Below are positions 17,785 through 27,457 of a stretch of 64,000 bases of DNA, in pieces. The DNA is from Sphingomonas immobilis. Lineage in GTDB: Bacteria > Pseudomonadota > Alphaproteobacteria > Sphingomonadales > Sphingomonadaceae. The stretch is from NCBI RefSeq assembly GCF_030580995.1, contig NZ_JAUQSZ010000008.1, positions 1 to 64,000 on the forward strand. Direction: 5' to 3'. The first letter of the stretch is position 1; the number at the start of each line of letters is the position of its first letter. The notes beneath the pieces were generated by a model that worked only from the letters and a program-made list of their open reading frames with translations, searched no databases and was not told where the DNA came from. Made by a program: the position numbers and the translations under genes.

Positions 17785-19074
17785 TTGGCGAACGTAGCGG
17801 TGATCGGCGCCCAATGGGGCGATGAGGGCAAGGGCAAGATCGTCGACTGGCTGGCGGAGCGCGCCGATGTCGTCGTGCGCTTTCAGGGCGGGCACAATGC
17901 CGGCCACACGCTCGTCGTCGGCGAGAAGGTCTACAAGCTGTCGCTGCTGCCCTCGGGCATCGTGCGCGGCACGCCCTCGGTGATCGGCAACGGCGTGGTG
18001 CTCGATCCGTGGGCGCTGAAGGCCGAGGTCGAGAAATTGCGCGGTCAGGGCGTCGCCGTCTCGACCGACACGCTGATGGTCGCCGACACCTGCGCGCTGA
18101 TCCTGCCGCTGCACCGCGATCTCGACGGCTTGCGCGAGGATGCGAGCGGCGCGGGCAAGATCGGCACGACGCGGCGCGGCATCGGCCCAGCCTATGAGGA
18201 CAAGGTCGGCAGGCGAGCGATCCGCGTGTGCGATCTCGCCCATCTCGACGATCTCGGCCCGCAGCTCGATCGCCTCACCGCGCACCACGACGCGCTGCGC
18301 GCCGGTTTCGGCGAGGCGCCGATCGATCGCGAGGCGCTGCTCGCCGAACTGCGCGAGATCGCGACGTTCGTGCTGCCCTTCGCCAAGCCGGTGTGGCGCG
18401 ATCTCAACGCGATGCGCGCGCGCGGACGGCGCATCCTGTTCGAAGGCGCGCAGGGCGTGCTGCTCGATGTCGATCACGGCACGTATCCGTTCGTCACCTC
18501 GTCGAACACGATCTCGGGCACGGCAGCCGGTGGATCGGGCCTCGGCCCAAGCGCGGTCGGCTTCGTGCTGGGCATCGCCAAGGCCTATACGACGCGCGTC
18601 GGATCGGGCCCGTTCCCGACCGAACTCGAGGACGAGACCGGCGAGAAGCTCGGCCAGCGCGGCCATGAATTCGGCACCGTCACCGGCCGCAAGCGTCGCT
18701 GCGGCTGGTTCGATGCGGTGCTGGTGCGGCAATCGGCGGCGGTCGGCGGCATTACCGGCATCGCGCTCACCAAGATCGACGTGCTCGACGGGTTCGACGA
18801 GGTGAAGATCTGCACCGGCTATACGCTGAACGGCGAGACGCTCGATTATTTCCCCTCGCACGCCGCCGATCAGGCCGCGGTCATGCCGGTTTACGAGACG
18901 ATGCCGGGCTGGTCGGAATCGACGGCCGGCGCACGCAGTTGGGCCGAACTGCCCGCACAGGCGATCAAGTACATCCGCCGCATCGAGGAACTGATCAAAT
19001 GCCCCGTCGCGCTGGTCTCGACGAGCCCGGAGCGCGAGGACACGATCCTCGTCCGCGATCCCTTCGCGGACTGA
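17785..19074 (+). CDS. purA: Adenylosuccinate synthetase
   Basis: PurA joins IMP and aspartate with GTP in AMP synthesis. The 429-residue protein starts [20 protein letters not shown] with the GDEGKGK phosphate loop at residues 12-18. It also carries the conserved [43 protein letters not shown] and [10 protein letters not shown]. The TTG at 17785 was chosen because it gives the standard N-terminus; a GTG at 17773 in the same frame is an alternative. No regulatory element is evident in the short upstream gap. Confidence 0.96.
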   Translation: MANVAVIGAQWGDEGKGKIVDWLAERADVVVRFQGGHNAGHTLVVGEKVYKLSLLPSGIVRGTPSVIGNGVVLDPWALKAEVEKLRGQGVAVSTDTLMVADTCALILPLHRDLDGLREDASGAGKIGTTRRGIGPAYEDKVGRRAIRVCDLAHLDDLGPQLDRLTAHHDALRAGFGEAPIDREALLAELREIATFVLPFAKPVWRDLNAMRARGRRILFEGAQGVLLDVDHGTYPFVTSSNTISGTAAGGSGLGPSAVGFVLGIAKAYTTRVGSGPFPTELEDETGEKLGQRGHEFGTVTGRKRRCGWFDAVLVRQSAAVGGITGIALTKIDVLDGFDEVKICTGYTLNGETLDYFPSHAADQAAVMPVYETMPGWSESTAGARSWAELPAQAIKYIRRIEELIKCPVALVSTSPEREDTILVRDPFAD

Positions 19075-19077
19075 GGT

Positions 19078-19317
19078 TCAACGCGAACTGTTGTCCTCGG
19101 CATTGGCGCTGAGCGCGGCCAGTTGCGCGGCGCGGACCTGCTTGTTGATCCGATAGGCCTCGGCCACCGCCGGGCGCGTCTTGCGCGCGGGCACAATGCG
19201 CGTCGCTGTGGTTTTCTGCACGGTGGGCGTGTCGGTGCGGAGACCGGTCGCCGGTTGCGCCGACGCCGCGGCCGGAACCAGAAGGCTCACCACTGCCAGA
19301 CCGACGAAACCGCGCAT
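19078..19317 (-). CDS. Small exported protein of unknown function
   Basis: A 79-residue protein with a clear signal peptide (MRGFVGLAVVSLLVPAAASA). The mature part is basic and Thr/Ala-rich (about 60 residues) with no known motif. The ATG at 19317 was chosen because GGAGAG lies just upstream; an earlier ATG at 19329 lacks a ribosome site. It is convergent with purA, ending 3 nt after it. The function is unknown. Confidence 0.6.
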   Translation of the reverse strand: MRGFVGLAVVSLLVPAAASAQPATGLRTDTPTVQKTTATRIVPARKTRPAVAEAYRINKQVRAAQLAALSANAEDNSSR

Positions 19318-19393
19318 CACGCTCTCCATTGAACGAACCGTCCTGCAAATAACCCGTTTCGACGCGCCAAGTTCCGTGCCCGGCTCAAACGAA

Positions 19394-19425
19394 GAGCGCC
19401 CGGCAGCTCTCGCTGCCGGGCGCTC
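19394..19425 (-). terminator. Hairpin terminator of the Thr/Ser/Pro-rich gene
   Basis: A perfect 13-bp stem, GAGCGCCCGGCAG with CTGCCGGGCGCTC (19394-19406 and 19413-19425), and a 6-nt loop lie 21 nt beyond the stop at 19446 on the minus strand. The stem is followed by TTCGTTTG in that direction, a weak but usable U-rich tail. This fits a factor-independent terminator. Confidence 0.7.
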
Positions 19426-19445
19426 GTACGAACGAAATTATCGTC

Positions 19446-19793
19446 TTAGTGCTTGGTCTTCTTCTTCGACTTGGTCGTCGTGGTCGTCGAGTCCGTGGCC
19501 GGATCACTCGTCGTCGTGCTGCTCGACGAGGTCGTCGTGGTCGCCGACGGATCGGCCGGAGCCGCAGTCGGCGCGGCGCTCGGATCGACCGGCGCGGTCG
19601 AATTGGTCGTCGTCACATCGCTGGTAGTCGTCGTGGTCGACTGCGCGGTGGGATCGGAGGCCGTGGTCGACGGCGCCGGTGCGCTCGCCGCGGGATCGGC
19701 CGGGGCCGGCGACTGCGGGGCCGGAGCGGTCTGTGCGAAAGCTGCGGTCGAAAGGCCAAGTGCGGCGACGCCGATCAGAAGATGATTACGCAT
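19446..19793 (-). CDS. Low-complexity exported Thr/Ser/Pro/Ala-rich protein
   Basis: A 115-residue protein with a signal peptide (MRNHLLIGVAALGLSTAAFA). The mature chain is made almost wholly of Ala, Pro, Ser, Thr and Asp runs (for example APADPAASAPAPSTTASDP and TTTTSSSSTTTSDP). It ends in a basic KSKKKTKH tail. Such a chain should be disordered; the basic tail could bind DNA, lipopolysaccharide or the cell wall, but this is speculation. The ATG at 19793 follows a ribosome site and leaves a clean signal sequence. A strong hairpin terminator follows the gene, supporting real expression. No family is recognised. Confidence 0.65.
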   Translation of the reverse strand: MRNHLLIGVAALGLSTAAFAQTAPAPQSPAPADPAASAPAPSTTASDPTAQSTTTTTSDVTTTNSTAPVDPSAAPTAAPADPSATTTTSSSSTTTSDPATDSTTTTTKSKKKTKH

Positions 19794-19895
19794 GAAATTC
19801 TCTCCCATTGCCAACCTGCCGGTTTTGGTCAGGCTCGGGTAAAGAACGCACCACTTGCAATTGGGTCGCTCGGCTTGTCGCCCCATTGCCACATC

Positions 19896-20963
19896 TTAGC
19901 CACATTGTGCCCGGTGCAGCAGCTTTTGGTCGGCCAGTACCAACGCAACCATCGCCTCCACCACGGGGACTCCGCGAATACCCACGCAAGGGTCGTGACG
20001 GCCCTTGGTGCGGATCTCGGTCGCCTCGCCTTCGCGAGTGATCGTCGGCACCGGCGTGAGGATCGAGCTGGTCGGCTTGAAGGCGACGCGCAGGGTGACG
20101 GGCTGTCCGGTCGAGATGCCGCCGGCGATGCCGCCCGCGTGATTGGCGTCGAAGCGCGGGCCCGCATTGCCGGGGTGCATCGCATCGGCATTCTGCTCGC
20201 CGGTCAGCGCGGCGGCCGCGAAGCCGTCGCCGATCTCGACGCCCTTCACCGCGTTGATGCTCATGCACGCCGCCGCCAGCTCGCTGTCGAGCTTGGCGTA
20301 GAGCGGCGCACCCCAGCCCGCCGGAACCCCGCTCGCCTCGCACGCGATCACCGCGCCGAGCGACGACCCGCTCTTGCGCGCGTCATCAACGAGACCCTCC
20401 CATCGCGCCGCCGCGACCGCGTCCGGGCAGAAGAACGGGTTGTTGCCGATCTCGGCCGCATCAAAATTGGCGGGATCGATCGCATCGCCGCCGATCGCCT
20501 CGACCCAGGCCGTGATCGTCACCTCGGGGATCACCAACCGCGCCACCGCGCCCGCCGCGACGCGCGACGCCGTTTCGCGGGCCGAGGATCGCCCGCCGCC
20601 GCGATAGTCGCGAAAGCCGTATTTGGCATCGTACGCATAATCGGCATGGCCGGGCCGATAGGCGAGCGCGACCTCCGAATAATCCTTGGAGCGTTGATCG
20701 ACATTCTCGATCTGCAGCGCGATCGGCGTGCCCGTCGTCCGCCCCTCGAACACGCCCGACAGGATGCGGACCTGATCGGGCTCCTGCCGCTGCGTCGTGA
20801 AGCGCGAGGTGCCCGGCCGCCGCTTGTCGAGGAACGGCTGCACGTCGTCTTCGCTCAGCGCGATCCCCGGCGGGCAGCCGTCCACCACCGCGCCGATCGC
20901 CGGCCCATGCGATTCCCCCCAGGTCGTGAACCGGAAGACGCGCCCGAAAGTGTTGAAGCTCAT
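19896..20963 (-). CDS. aroC: Chorismate synthase
   Basis: AroC makes chorismate from EPSP, the last shikimate step, using reduced FMN. The 355-residue protein has the family signatures [18 protein letters not shown] (about 16-33), [18 protein letters not shown], and [20 protein letters not shown]. It starts [20 protein letters not shown] as is typical. It lies 9 nt downstream of fabI on the same strand, so the two probably share a transcript with the YihY-type gene. Confidence 0.96.
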   Translation of the reverse strand: MSFNTFGRVFRFTTWGESHGPAIGAVVDGCPPGIALSEDDVQPFLDKRRPGTSRFTTQRQEPDQVRILSGVFEGRTTGTPIALQIENVDQRSKDYSEVALAYRPGHADYAYDAKYGFRDYRGGGRSSARETASRVAAGAVARLVIPEVTITAWVEAIGGDAIDPANFDAAEIGNNPFFCPDAVAAARWEGLVDDARKSGSSLGAVIACEASGVPAGWGAPLYAKLDSELAAACMSINAVKGVEIGDGFAAAALTGEQNADAMHPGNAGPRFDANHAGGIAGGISTGQPVTLRVAFKPTSSILTPVPTITREGEATEIRTKGRHDPCVGIRGVPVVEAMVALVLADQKLLHRAQCG

Positions 20964-20972
20964 ACCGCTGGG

Positions 20973-21776
20973 TCAGACGAGCGCGATATCCGGCGCGTCT
21001 TCGGCCTTCATGCCGATCACGTTGTAGCCCGCGTCGACATGGTGCGTCTCGCCCGTCACGCCGCTTGCGAGATCGCTCAGCAGGTAGAGGCCCGCGCCGC
21101 CGACATCCTCGATCGTCACGTTGCGCTTGAGCGGCGAATTGAGCTCGTTCCACTTCATGATGAGGCGGAAGTCGCCGATGCCGCTCGCCGCCAGCGTCTT
21201 GATCGGCCCGGCCGAGATTGCGTTGACGCGGATGTTGTCGCGGCCGAGATCGACGGCGAGATACTGCACGCTCGTCTCCAGCGCGGCTTTGGCGACACCC
21301 ATCACGTTGTAATGCGGGATCACCTTCTCCGCGCCGTAATAGCTGAGCGTCAGCAGCGATCCGCCCTCCGGCATCAGCTTGGCGGCGCGCTGCGCGACGG
21401 CGGTGAAGGAATAGACCGAGACGTTCATCGTCAGCAGGAAATTGTCGAGGCTGGTGTCCATGAAGCGGCCGCGCAGCTCGTTCTTGTCGGAAAAGCCGAT
21501 CGCGTGGACGACGAAGTCGATCGTCGGCCATTCCGCCGCCAGCGCGGCAAAGGTGCCGTCGAGCGCGGCCATGTCGGTCACGTCGCAATCGAACAGCCGC
21601 GCGACGCCGAGCTGCTCGGCCAGCGGGCGCACGCGCTTTTCCATCGCCTCGCCCTGATAGCTGAAGGCCAGTTCCGCCCCCGCTTCGCTCAGTTTCTTCG
21701 CAATCCCCCAGGCGAGGGAGCGATCATTGGCGAGGCCCATGATCAGCCCGCGCTTGCCTTGCATCAAACCCGTCAC
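20973..21776 (-). CDS. fabI: Enoyl-ACP reductase (NADH) FabI
   Basis: FabI performs the last reduction of fatty acid elongation. With the GTG start at 21776 the 267-residue protein reads MTGLMQGKRGLIMGLANDRS. The active-site residues Y156, M159 and K163 in HYNVMGVAK match the E. coli numbering exactly. The GTG overlaps the stop of the YihY-type gene (GTGA), indicating coupling; an ATG four codons later is less likely. FabI is the target of triclosan. aroC follows after 9 nt. Confidence 0.95.
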   Translation of the reverse strand: MTGLMQGKRGLIMGLANDRSLAWGIAKKLSEAGAELAFSYQGEAMEKRVRPLAEQLGVARLFDCDVTDMAALDGTFAALAAEWPTIDFVVHAIGFSDKNELRGRFMDTSLDNFLLTMNVSVYSFTAVAQRAAKLMPEGGSLLTLSYYGAEKVIPHYNVMGVAKAALETSVQYLAVDLGRDNIRVNAISAGPIKTLAASGIGDFRLIMKWNELNSPLKRNVTIEDVGGAGLYLLSDLASGVTGETHHVDAGYNVIGMKAEDAPDIALV

Positions 21777-22750
21777 GCTTTTGCCGCCTCCGTTGTGACC
21801 ACCCCTCCTGAAGCCTTTACTCCCGGAAGGGGCGGTTCCGCCAGTGCCGCGTTGAGATGCGCGCCGACGACGATTCCGAGGCCCACCAGGAAGAAGAACA
21901 GCAAGGTGATGATGACGCCGGCGAGGCTGCCGTACGTCAGATCGTAACTCGCCAATCGCGACAGGATGATCGGCAGCAGCGCGGTGATCGAAAGCCACCA
22001 CGCAGTCGTGAACAGCGCCCCCGGCCATTCGGGCGCATGGCCCATGAAGCGGTATTTCGACGGCGTCACCGATACGAACAGCATGAACAGGGCGAGGAAC
22101 ATCACCACGCCCGGGATCGCGCGCGAGATGCCGATCCACCCTGCCAGATCCTGCGCGAAGGGCAGCAGGCGGTAGATGAACTGCTCCGCCGCGACGAGCG
22201 CGCCCTGCACGACGAAGGAGACCATCGCGAGGAACACCGAGGCGATGATGACCGCCATCGAACTCAGCCGGTAATGCCAGAACGGCTTGCTCGCCCGCAC
22301 GCCGTAGGCGCGGCGAAAGATATCGCGGATCGTTTCGACGAAGCTCGCCACGCTCCACAGCCCGACCAGCCCGCCGAGCCACAGCAGCGACCCGCCCGCC
22401 CGCGCCTTCAGCACGTCCATGATCGGTTTGCGGAGCAGATCGGCGACCGAGTCGGGCAGGACGTGCAGGAACGAGGCGACGGCGCGCTGCGTCTCCGCGC
22501 TCTGCCCGAGCAGCGATGCGATCGCGGCGGCGAGGATGAAGAACGGAAAGACCGTCAGCAGCGCGAGATAGGCCAGATTGCCGGCATGGACGAACCCGTC
22601 CGAGAACACGCCGATGACGACACGCTTCACAACCAGCCAGGCATAGGCCAGCGGTTTGACCGGCGCGGGCACATCGGCCGGGGTGACGCCGATATTGGGC
22701 TCGCCGTGAAGCGCGCGTTCCTCGGGCGAGACGGGGGAAATATCTGACAT
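21773..22750 (-). CDS. YihY/virulence factor BrkB family membrane protein
   Basis: A 325-residue integral membrane protein with about six transmembrane segments and a soluble N-terminus. It has the family motifs GNLAYLALLTVFPFFILAAA and YDLTYGSLAGVIITLLFFF. The family was once misnamed ribonuclease BN; its function is unsettled. It lies between the DnaJ-like gene (7 nt away) and fabI (4-nt overlap), so it appears to be part of one minus-strand operon. Confidence 0.9.
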   Translation of the reverse strand: MSDISPVSPEERALHGEPNIGVTPADVPAPVKPLAYAWLVVKRVVIGVFSDGFVHAGNLAYLALLTVFPFFILAAAIASLLGQSAETQRAVASFLHVLPDSVADLLRKPIMDVLKARAGGSLLWLGGLVGLWSVASFVETIRDIFRRAYGVRASKPFWHYRLSSMAVIIASVFLAMVSFVVQGALVAAEQFIYRLLPFAQDLAGWIGISRAIPGVVMFLALFMLFVSVTPSKYRFMGHAPEWPGALFTTAWWLSITALLPIILSRLASYDLTYGSLAGVIITLLFFFLVGLGIVVGAHLNAALAEPPLPGVKASGGVVTTEAAKA

Positions 22751-22757
22751 CAGGGCG

Positions 22758-23702
22758 TCAAACGCCCATGTTGCCGCGCGGGTTTCGCCCGTCCTTGCCT
22801 TTCCAGCCCTCGACGAATTCGATCAGCGCATCGTCGTCGACCGGCAGATCGACCATCAGCGTCACGAGCTGGTCGCCGCGCCCGCTGCCATCGGGCCTGG
22901 GAAAGCCCTTGCCGCGCAGCCGTAGCACCTTGCCCGAGGACGAGCCCTTGGGGATCGTCAGCATCACCGCGCCCTCGACGGTCGGCACGCGCACCGGCCC
23001 GCCCAGCACCGCCTCCGACAGGCTGACCGGCAGATCGAGCCGCACGTCGGCACCGTCGCGGGTGAAGAACTTGTGCGGCGCGATCTGGATCGTGACGATG
23101 CCGTCGCCCGCGCCGCCCGGCCCAGGCTGACCCTTGCCCGCAAGGCGCATCTGCGTGCCGTTCTCGACATTGGCGGGCAGCTTGAGATCGATCGTCTTGC
23201 CGTCGGCGAGCGTGATCCGCTGCGGCGCGAGCGTCGCCGCATCGACGAAAGACACATTCAGCTTGTACGCGACGTTCGCGCCCTTGGCCGGCGGTTGCCG
23301 CCGCCCGAAGCCGCCGAACCCGCTCGCGAAGCCGCCGCCGCCCGCGCCGCGCCCGAACAGCCCCTCGAAGATATCGCCGGCATCGCCGTTCGCGCCGAAA
23401 TCGAAGCCGCCCTCGCCCTGCCGGAAGCCGCCGGGGCCAGCGCCGCCGCCCCCACCGCCGAAACCGAACGGCGCGGCGGGATTGCCGTCGCCGTCGATCT
23501 CGCCGCGGTCGAAGCGCGCGCGCTTGTCCTTGTCGTTGAGCAGGTCATAGGCCTGCGTCACCTTGCTGAACCGCTCGGACGCCTTGGGATTGTCCTTGTT
23601 GCGGTCCGGGTGCAGCTCCTTGGCGAGCGTGCGATAGGCCTTCTTGATATCGGCCTCGCTCGCGTCGCGCTTCACACCCAGCGTCTGATACGGATCGGCC
23701 AC
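22758..23702 (-). CDS. DnaJ/CbpA-like co-chaperone (J domain plus C-terminal domains, no zinc finger)
   Basis: A 314-residue type II J-protein. The J domain spans residues 1-70 (YQTLGVKRDASEADIKKAYR, HPD at 31-33). A Gly/Phe-rich linker follows (FGFGGGGGGAGPGGFRQGEG), then two substrate-binding beta domains (ITLADGKTIDLKLPANVENG; LRLRGKGFPRPDGSGRGDQL). There is no CxxCxGxG zinc-binding module, so it resembles CbpA more than DnaJ. It would stimulate DnaK. The upstream gap holds the repeat element at 23781-23965. Confidence 0.92.
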   Translation of the reverse strand: MADPYQTLGVKRDASEADIKKAYRTLAKELHPDRNKDNPKASERFSKVTQAYDLLNDKDKRARFDRGEIDGDGNPAAPFGFGGGGGGAGPGGFRQGEGGFDFGANGDAGDIFEGLFGRGAGGGGFASGFGGFGRRQPPAKGANVAYKLNVSFVDAATLAPQRITLADGKTIDLKLPANVENGTQMRLAGKGQPGPGGAGDGIVTIQIAPHKFFTRDGADVRLDLPVSLSEAVLGGPVRVPTVEGAVMLTIPKGSSSGKVLRLRGKGFPRPDGSGRGDQLVTLMVDLPVDDDALIEFVEGWKGKDGRNPRGNMGV

Positions 23703-23780
23703 GTCATTCCCCAGTTCGAAACTCGGCGCTTATTTGGGGAAGAGCGCGCCGGAGCGCAATCTACACCCAGCGTTATACCT

Positions 23781-23965
23781 CGCTTGACAGATTGACACCT
23801 GAATCGAAAATGTAAGGTGCGATCGTTTCCAAAATTGCACTGATCCGGCGTGGAGACTCATCCTGACGTCACATTGGCCCGCACCTCTTCACGCGACCCT
23901 GCCGGAGCGCGTTTGCGAGGATCGACCGAATCAGGATAGCGGAAGGTGCCCGGTGTAGGACAGCG
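23781..23965. repeat. Interspersed element copy 1 (about 185 bp)
   Basis: This intergenic segment between the transglutaminase and dnaJ-like genes matches 42834-43042. The left 50-70 nt are nearly identical (CGCTTGACAGATTGACACCT at the left end; ATCGTTTCCAAAATTGCAC). The right ends share TGTAGGACAGCG, while the middle is diverged. Both ends read CGCT inward. The left block contains a 5-bp stem (CACCT/AGGTG at 23796-23800 and 23815-23819). The gap is otherwise featureless. It may be a remnant of a small mobile element or a structured RNA family. Confidence 0.75.
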
Positions 23966-23979
23966 GGTTTCGCTCTTCC

Positions 23980-24867
23980 CTACGCCGCGATCGCCTCCAG
24001 CGGGGCCACGTCCACGCTCACGTCGAGCTTCTGCGCGCCCGCGCCCAGCACGATGCCGTCGATCGGGGCGATGTCGCCGTAATCGCGGCCGATCGCCATG
24101 ATGATGTGATCGCCCGCCATCCAGATGCCGTTGGTGGGATCGACCCCGACCCAGCCGAGCTCCGCCCCCGCCCAGATCAGCACCCAGGCGTGCGTGGCAT
24201 CGGCGCCGACCAGCCGTTTCTTGCCGGGGGGCGGGATGGTGCGGATGTAGCCCGACACATATGCCGCCGGCAGGCCCGCCGCCCGCAGCCCGGTGATCAT
24301 GATCTGCGCGAGATCCTGGCAGACGCCCGCGCGCTTTTCGAACGCCTCGTGCGGGGGGGTGTCGATCAGCGTGGCCTCGGGATCGAACTTGAACTCGCGG
24401 CGGATGCGCTGCGCCAGCGCGATTCCCGCCTCCAGCACCGGCCGGTCGGGCTGGAGATCCTGCGCGCAATAGGCGGCGATATCGCGGTCGAGCGCGATGC
24501 GCGGGCTGGGGAAGAGATACGCGGCGGGCCCGGAGGCGGACGGGTCGCGGCTGGCCCGCGCGGTTTCTGCCACCTTGGCGAGCGTGGGATCGCCCGGCTG
24601 CGGCACCGGCACGAGGCGGTCGACCTCGATGCGCGACAGGCTTTCGATGGTGAGATGCTTGACCGGCTCCTCGACGACGAGCCGCACGACGTTGGCGAGC
24701 CCCGCCTCCGCGCGCGCCGGGAAGGTGCGGCCCGACGGCGAGATGACGAGGCGATAGTCGATCAGCGTCTGCCCCGGCCACGCGATAGGCTTCAGCCGCA
24801 GGTTGCAGCGGGCGAAGCGGACCGACGATGCGTAGTCGAAGCGCGTCACGTGCCGAATGTCGTACAT
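23980..24867 (-). CDS. Transglutaminase-like cysteine protease family protein
   Basis: A 295-residue cytoplasmic protein. An N-terminal beta-rich domain (MYDIRHVTRFDYASSVRFAR) precedes a transglutaminase-like core with catalytic Cys183 (RAGVCQDLAQ), His226 (DATHAWV) and Asp243 (GVDPTNG). It matches the family found with circularly permuted ATP-grasp and alpha-E proteins, predicted to make or cleave peptide or isopeptide bonds. Its ATG overlaps the stop of the ATP-grasp/alpha-E gene (TGATG), so the two are translated together and should act in one pathway. The substrate is unknown. Confidence 0.88.
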   Translation of the reverse strand: MYDIRHVTRFDYASSVRFARCNLRLKPIAWPGQTLIDYRLVISPSGRTFPARAEAGLANVVRLVVEEPVKHLTIESLSRIEVDRLVPVPQPGDPTLAKVAETARASRDPSASGPAAYLFPSPRIALDRDIAAYCAQDLQPDRPVLEAGIALAQRIRREFKFDPEATLIDTPPHEAFEKRAGVCQDLAQIMITGLRAAGLPAAYVSGYIRTIPPPGKKRLVGADATHAWVLIWAGAELGWVGVDPTNGIWMAGDHIIMAIGRDYGDIAPIDGIVLGAGAQKLDVSVDVAPLEAIAA

Positions 24868-27347
24868 CAAGCTAGCGTCATCCCCGGCGACCGCAGCGGC
24901 TCCGCGCCCTGCAGGAAATAGCGGCGGGCAACGGCATCGGAAAGGCTGTAGAGCCGCCGCTCGATATTCTTGAACACCGGCTCGCTCAGCCGCGTCGCGT
25001 TGGCGGTGGAGATCATCGCGTTGAGCTTGATCGCCTCGGTCTGCTGCGCCTCCTCCATGCCGTCGTCGCCCAGCACCGGCAGCGCGCGGAGATGCTCGAC
25101 GATGCGCTCGATCTGATAGGCCAGGCTGCGCGGATTGCCCGGATCGAGCGCGACGAGATCGACCACCGGCACGCGCGCGATCCCGGTCAGGTAACGCTGG
25201 CGATAGCTGATCTGGCTGTCGGCAAGGTCGAGCAGCGTCGACAGATCGTCGCTGCCCGCGCTCGGCGATCCGAAGGCGGGCACCGCGCGCGCCATCGTCA
25301 GCGCGCGTTCGATGCGGCGGCCGAGATCGTGGAAGCGCCACGCGGCCGTCCGCCCCATATGCTCCGCCGACAGCCCGGCGAGTGCGGCGTAGCGGCGCTG
25401 CAGCGAGCCCGCGCGGTCGAGCATCCCGCCGCGCGTCGGGAAGGGCGCGTCGAGCAGCCGTACGAAATCCGCCGCCAGCCGGTCGCGCGAGCCCTTGCCG
25501 ATGCCGCGCGCGAGGCGGTTGATCGCGCGCACGCTGTGCGTCTCCTCGCTCTCCAGCGCGGTGCGCGCGAACTGGATCAGCTCGGCACGCTTGAGATTGG
25601 CGGGCTTCTTCGCACCGCCGCCGTCGATCACCAGCCCGACCAGCCGCCCGATCGTATCGGCATCGAGCGCACCGCCGGCATCGGCGTCGATCGAATTGCC
25701 GAGCATGACGCGGATGATGTTGAGCAGCGCCTCGCCACGCTCCAGGTAGCGGCCGAGCCAGAAGAAATTGTCGGCGACGCGGCTCGGCAGCGTGCCGGGG
25801 TTGCGGCGGACGTGGATCGAATCGGTCGAGGGCAGCAGCGACACGGCCGGCACCGGCTCGTCGCCGCAGATCGCGACGTCGGCGGACCAGTTGCCCTCGC
25901 CCATCACCGATGCGCGTACGTCGGCCTCCGCGCCGATCCGCGCGAAGCCGCCGGGCATCACCGTCCAGTTGCCGTCGCCGCCGCGCGCCGCGAACACGCG
26001 CAGGGTGAAGGGCCGCGCGACCAGCCCCTCGTCGGTGACGACCGGCATGGTCGACAGCCGCACGATCTCCTGCCCGACATAATCCTGCGGGCGGCGCTCC
26101 ATATCGTCGAACAGCCGTTTGCGCGCGTCGCCGGTGATCTCCGCCCCCGGCCGCGGCGTCATGCCGTCGAGCCCGAGCGGCTGCGTGCCGAAGGCGGGAC
26201 CGATCAGGAGATTGTCGAAATCCTCGATCACCGCCTTGCGCGCGCGGTCCTGCCCGCACCACCAGGTCGCGATGTTGGGGATGATGAGGTCGCGCCCCGT
26301 CTCGCGCGCGCAGATGCGCGGCAGGAAGGCGGCGAAGGCGGGCGATTCGGGCACGCCCGCGCCGGGCGCGTTGGCGATCACGACATTGCCCGCCGCCATC
26401 ACGTCGATGAGGCCGGGCACGCCGATCTGCGAATGCGAATCGAGCGCCAGCGGGTCGAGCAGGCGCGGGTCGATGCGGTGCCACAAGGCGTCGATGCGCT
26501 TCAGCCCGCCGATCGTGCGGACGTAGAGCTTGTCCTCCAGCGCGGCGAGATCGGGCCCCTCCACGAACAGGAAGCCGAGATAGCGCGCGAGATGCGCCTG
26601 TTCCGCGTAGGAGATCGAATAGCGGCCCGGCGTCAGCAGCCCGATGCGGGGTTCGGCCCGCCTGCAGGCGGCGGCGATGCCTTCACGGAAGGCGGCGAAG
26701 AACGGCGCGTGACGCTCGATATTGAGCTTGGCCTGCATGCCGCCGAACGCGCGGCTGATCGCGAGCCGATTTTCCAGCGCATAGCCCGCCCCGGCGGGCC
26801 CGCGCAGGTGATCGGCGAGGACGCGCCACTCGCCGGTCGGCCCGCGTCCGAGATCGAAGGCGACGAACTGCAGGTGGCGGCCGCCGGGAGGCTCCATCCC
26901 CGCCATCGGCCGCAGATAGAACGGACTGCCGGTCGCGAGCGCGGCCGGGATCAACCCCTTCTCGACCAGTTTCGCCTCGCCGTAGAGGTCCGCCACGATA
27001 TGTTCGAGCAAGTCTGCGCGCTGGACGATGCCGGCGGAAATGCCCTTCCATTCCTCCGCGTCGATCAGCAGCGGGACGGGCGAGAGCGGCCAGGGGCGTT
27101 CCTCGATCTCGCCGGCGATGCGAAAGCCGGTGCCGATATCCTCGGCCTGGCGCTGCACGCGCTCGCGCGCTTCGGTCAGTTCCTCGCCGGTGACGTTGGC
27201 GATCTCCTCGAGCATCGCCGCCCAGGCGGGATTGCCGATATCGGAGCAAAGCACGTCGCCCGGCTGGCGGCGGCCGCAATAGTCCGCGATCCAGCGCGCG
27301 GCGTGGATCGATGGGTCGAGCAGACTTGGTGCCGCCAACGTCGCCAC
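24867..27347 (-). CDS. Fused circularly permuted ATP-grasp and alpha-E domain protein
   Basis: An 826-residue protein. Residues about 1-480 form a circularly permuted type 2 ATP-grasp domain (former DUF404/DUF407; LLTPGRYSISYAEQAHLARY and RTIGGLKRIDALWHRIDPRL). Residues about 510-826 are an alpha-E (DUF403) helical domain (RVADNFFWLGRYLERGEALL; FHDLGRRIERALTMARA). The ATP-grasp part suggests ligation of a carboxylate to an amine, and the family is predicted to build a peptide-like product with its transglutaminase partner. In other bacteria the two domains are often separate genes. The start is GTG at 27347 behind GAGGCGAC. Confidence 0.88.
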   Translation of the reverse strand: MATLAAPSLLDPSIHAARWIADYCGRRQPGDVLCSDIGNPAWAAMLEEIANVTGEELTEARERVQRQAEDIGTGFRIAGEIEERPWPLSPVPLLIDAEEWKGISAGIVQRADLLEHIVADLYGEAKLVEKGLIPAALATGSPFYLRPMAGMEPPGGRHLQFVAFDLGRGPTGEWRVLADHLRGPAGAGYALENRLAISRAFGGMQAKLNIERHAPFFAAFREGIAAACRRAEPRIGLLTPGRYSISYAEQAHLARYLGFLFVEGPDLAALEDKLYVRTIGGLKRIDALWHRIDPRLLDPLALDSHSQIGVPGLIDVMAAGNVVIANAPGAGVPESPAFAAFLPRICARETGRDLIIPNIATWWCGQDRARKAVIEDFDNLLIGPAFGTQPLGLDGMTPRPGAEITGDARKRLFDDMERRPQDYVGQEIVRLSTMPVVTDEGLVARPFTLRVFAARGGDGNWTVMPGGFARIGAEADVRASVMGEGNWSADVAICGDEPVPAVSLLPSTDSIHVRRNPGTLPSRVADNFFWLGRYLERGEALLNIIRVMLGNSIDADAGGALDADTIGRLVGLVIDGGGAKKPANLKRAELIQFARTALESEETHSVRAINRLARGIGKGSRDRLAADFVRLLDAPFPTRGGMLDRAGSLQRRYAALAGLSAEHMGRTAAWRFHDLGRRIERALTMARAVPAFGSPSAGSDDLSTLLDLADSQISYRQRYLTGIARVPVVDLVALDPGNPRSLAYQIERIVEHLRALPVLGDDGMEEAQQTEAIKLNAMISTANATRLSEPVFKNIERRLYSLSDAVARRYFLQGAEPLRSPGMTLA

Positions 27348-27457
27348 GTCGCCTCAGGGCCTCCCATGCCGGGGACTGATTCTCCGAAACTCGACCATAT
27401 CACCCCCGCCAGCGTCTCGACCACAAAGCCTTCGCGGGCGCAACAAGGTTTCCGTCA

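Noticed and set aside
19453..19785. Val-rich plus-strand frame opposite the Thr/Ser/Pro-rich gene
   Set aside because: The minus-strand reading has a clear signal peptide, ribosome site and terminator. The plus-strand frame is the mirror of its Ser/Thr/Asp codons.
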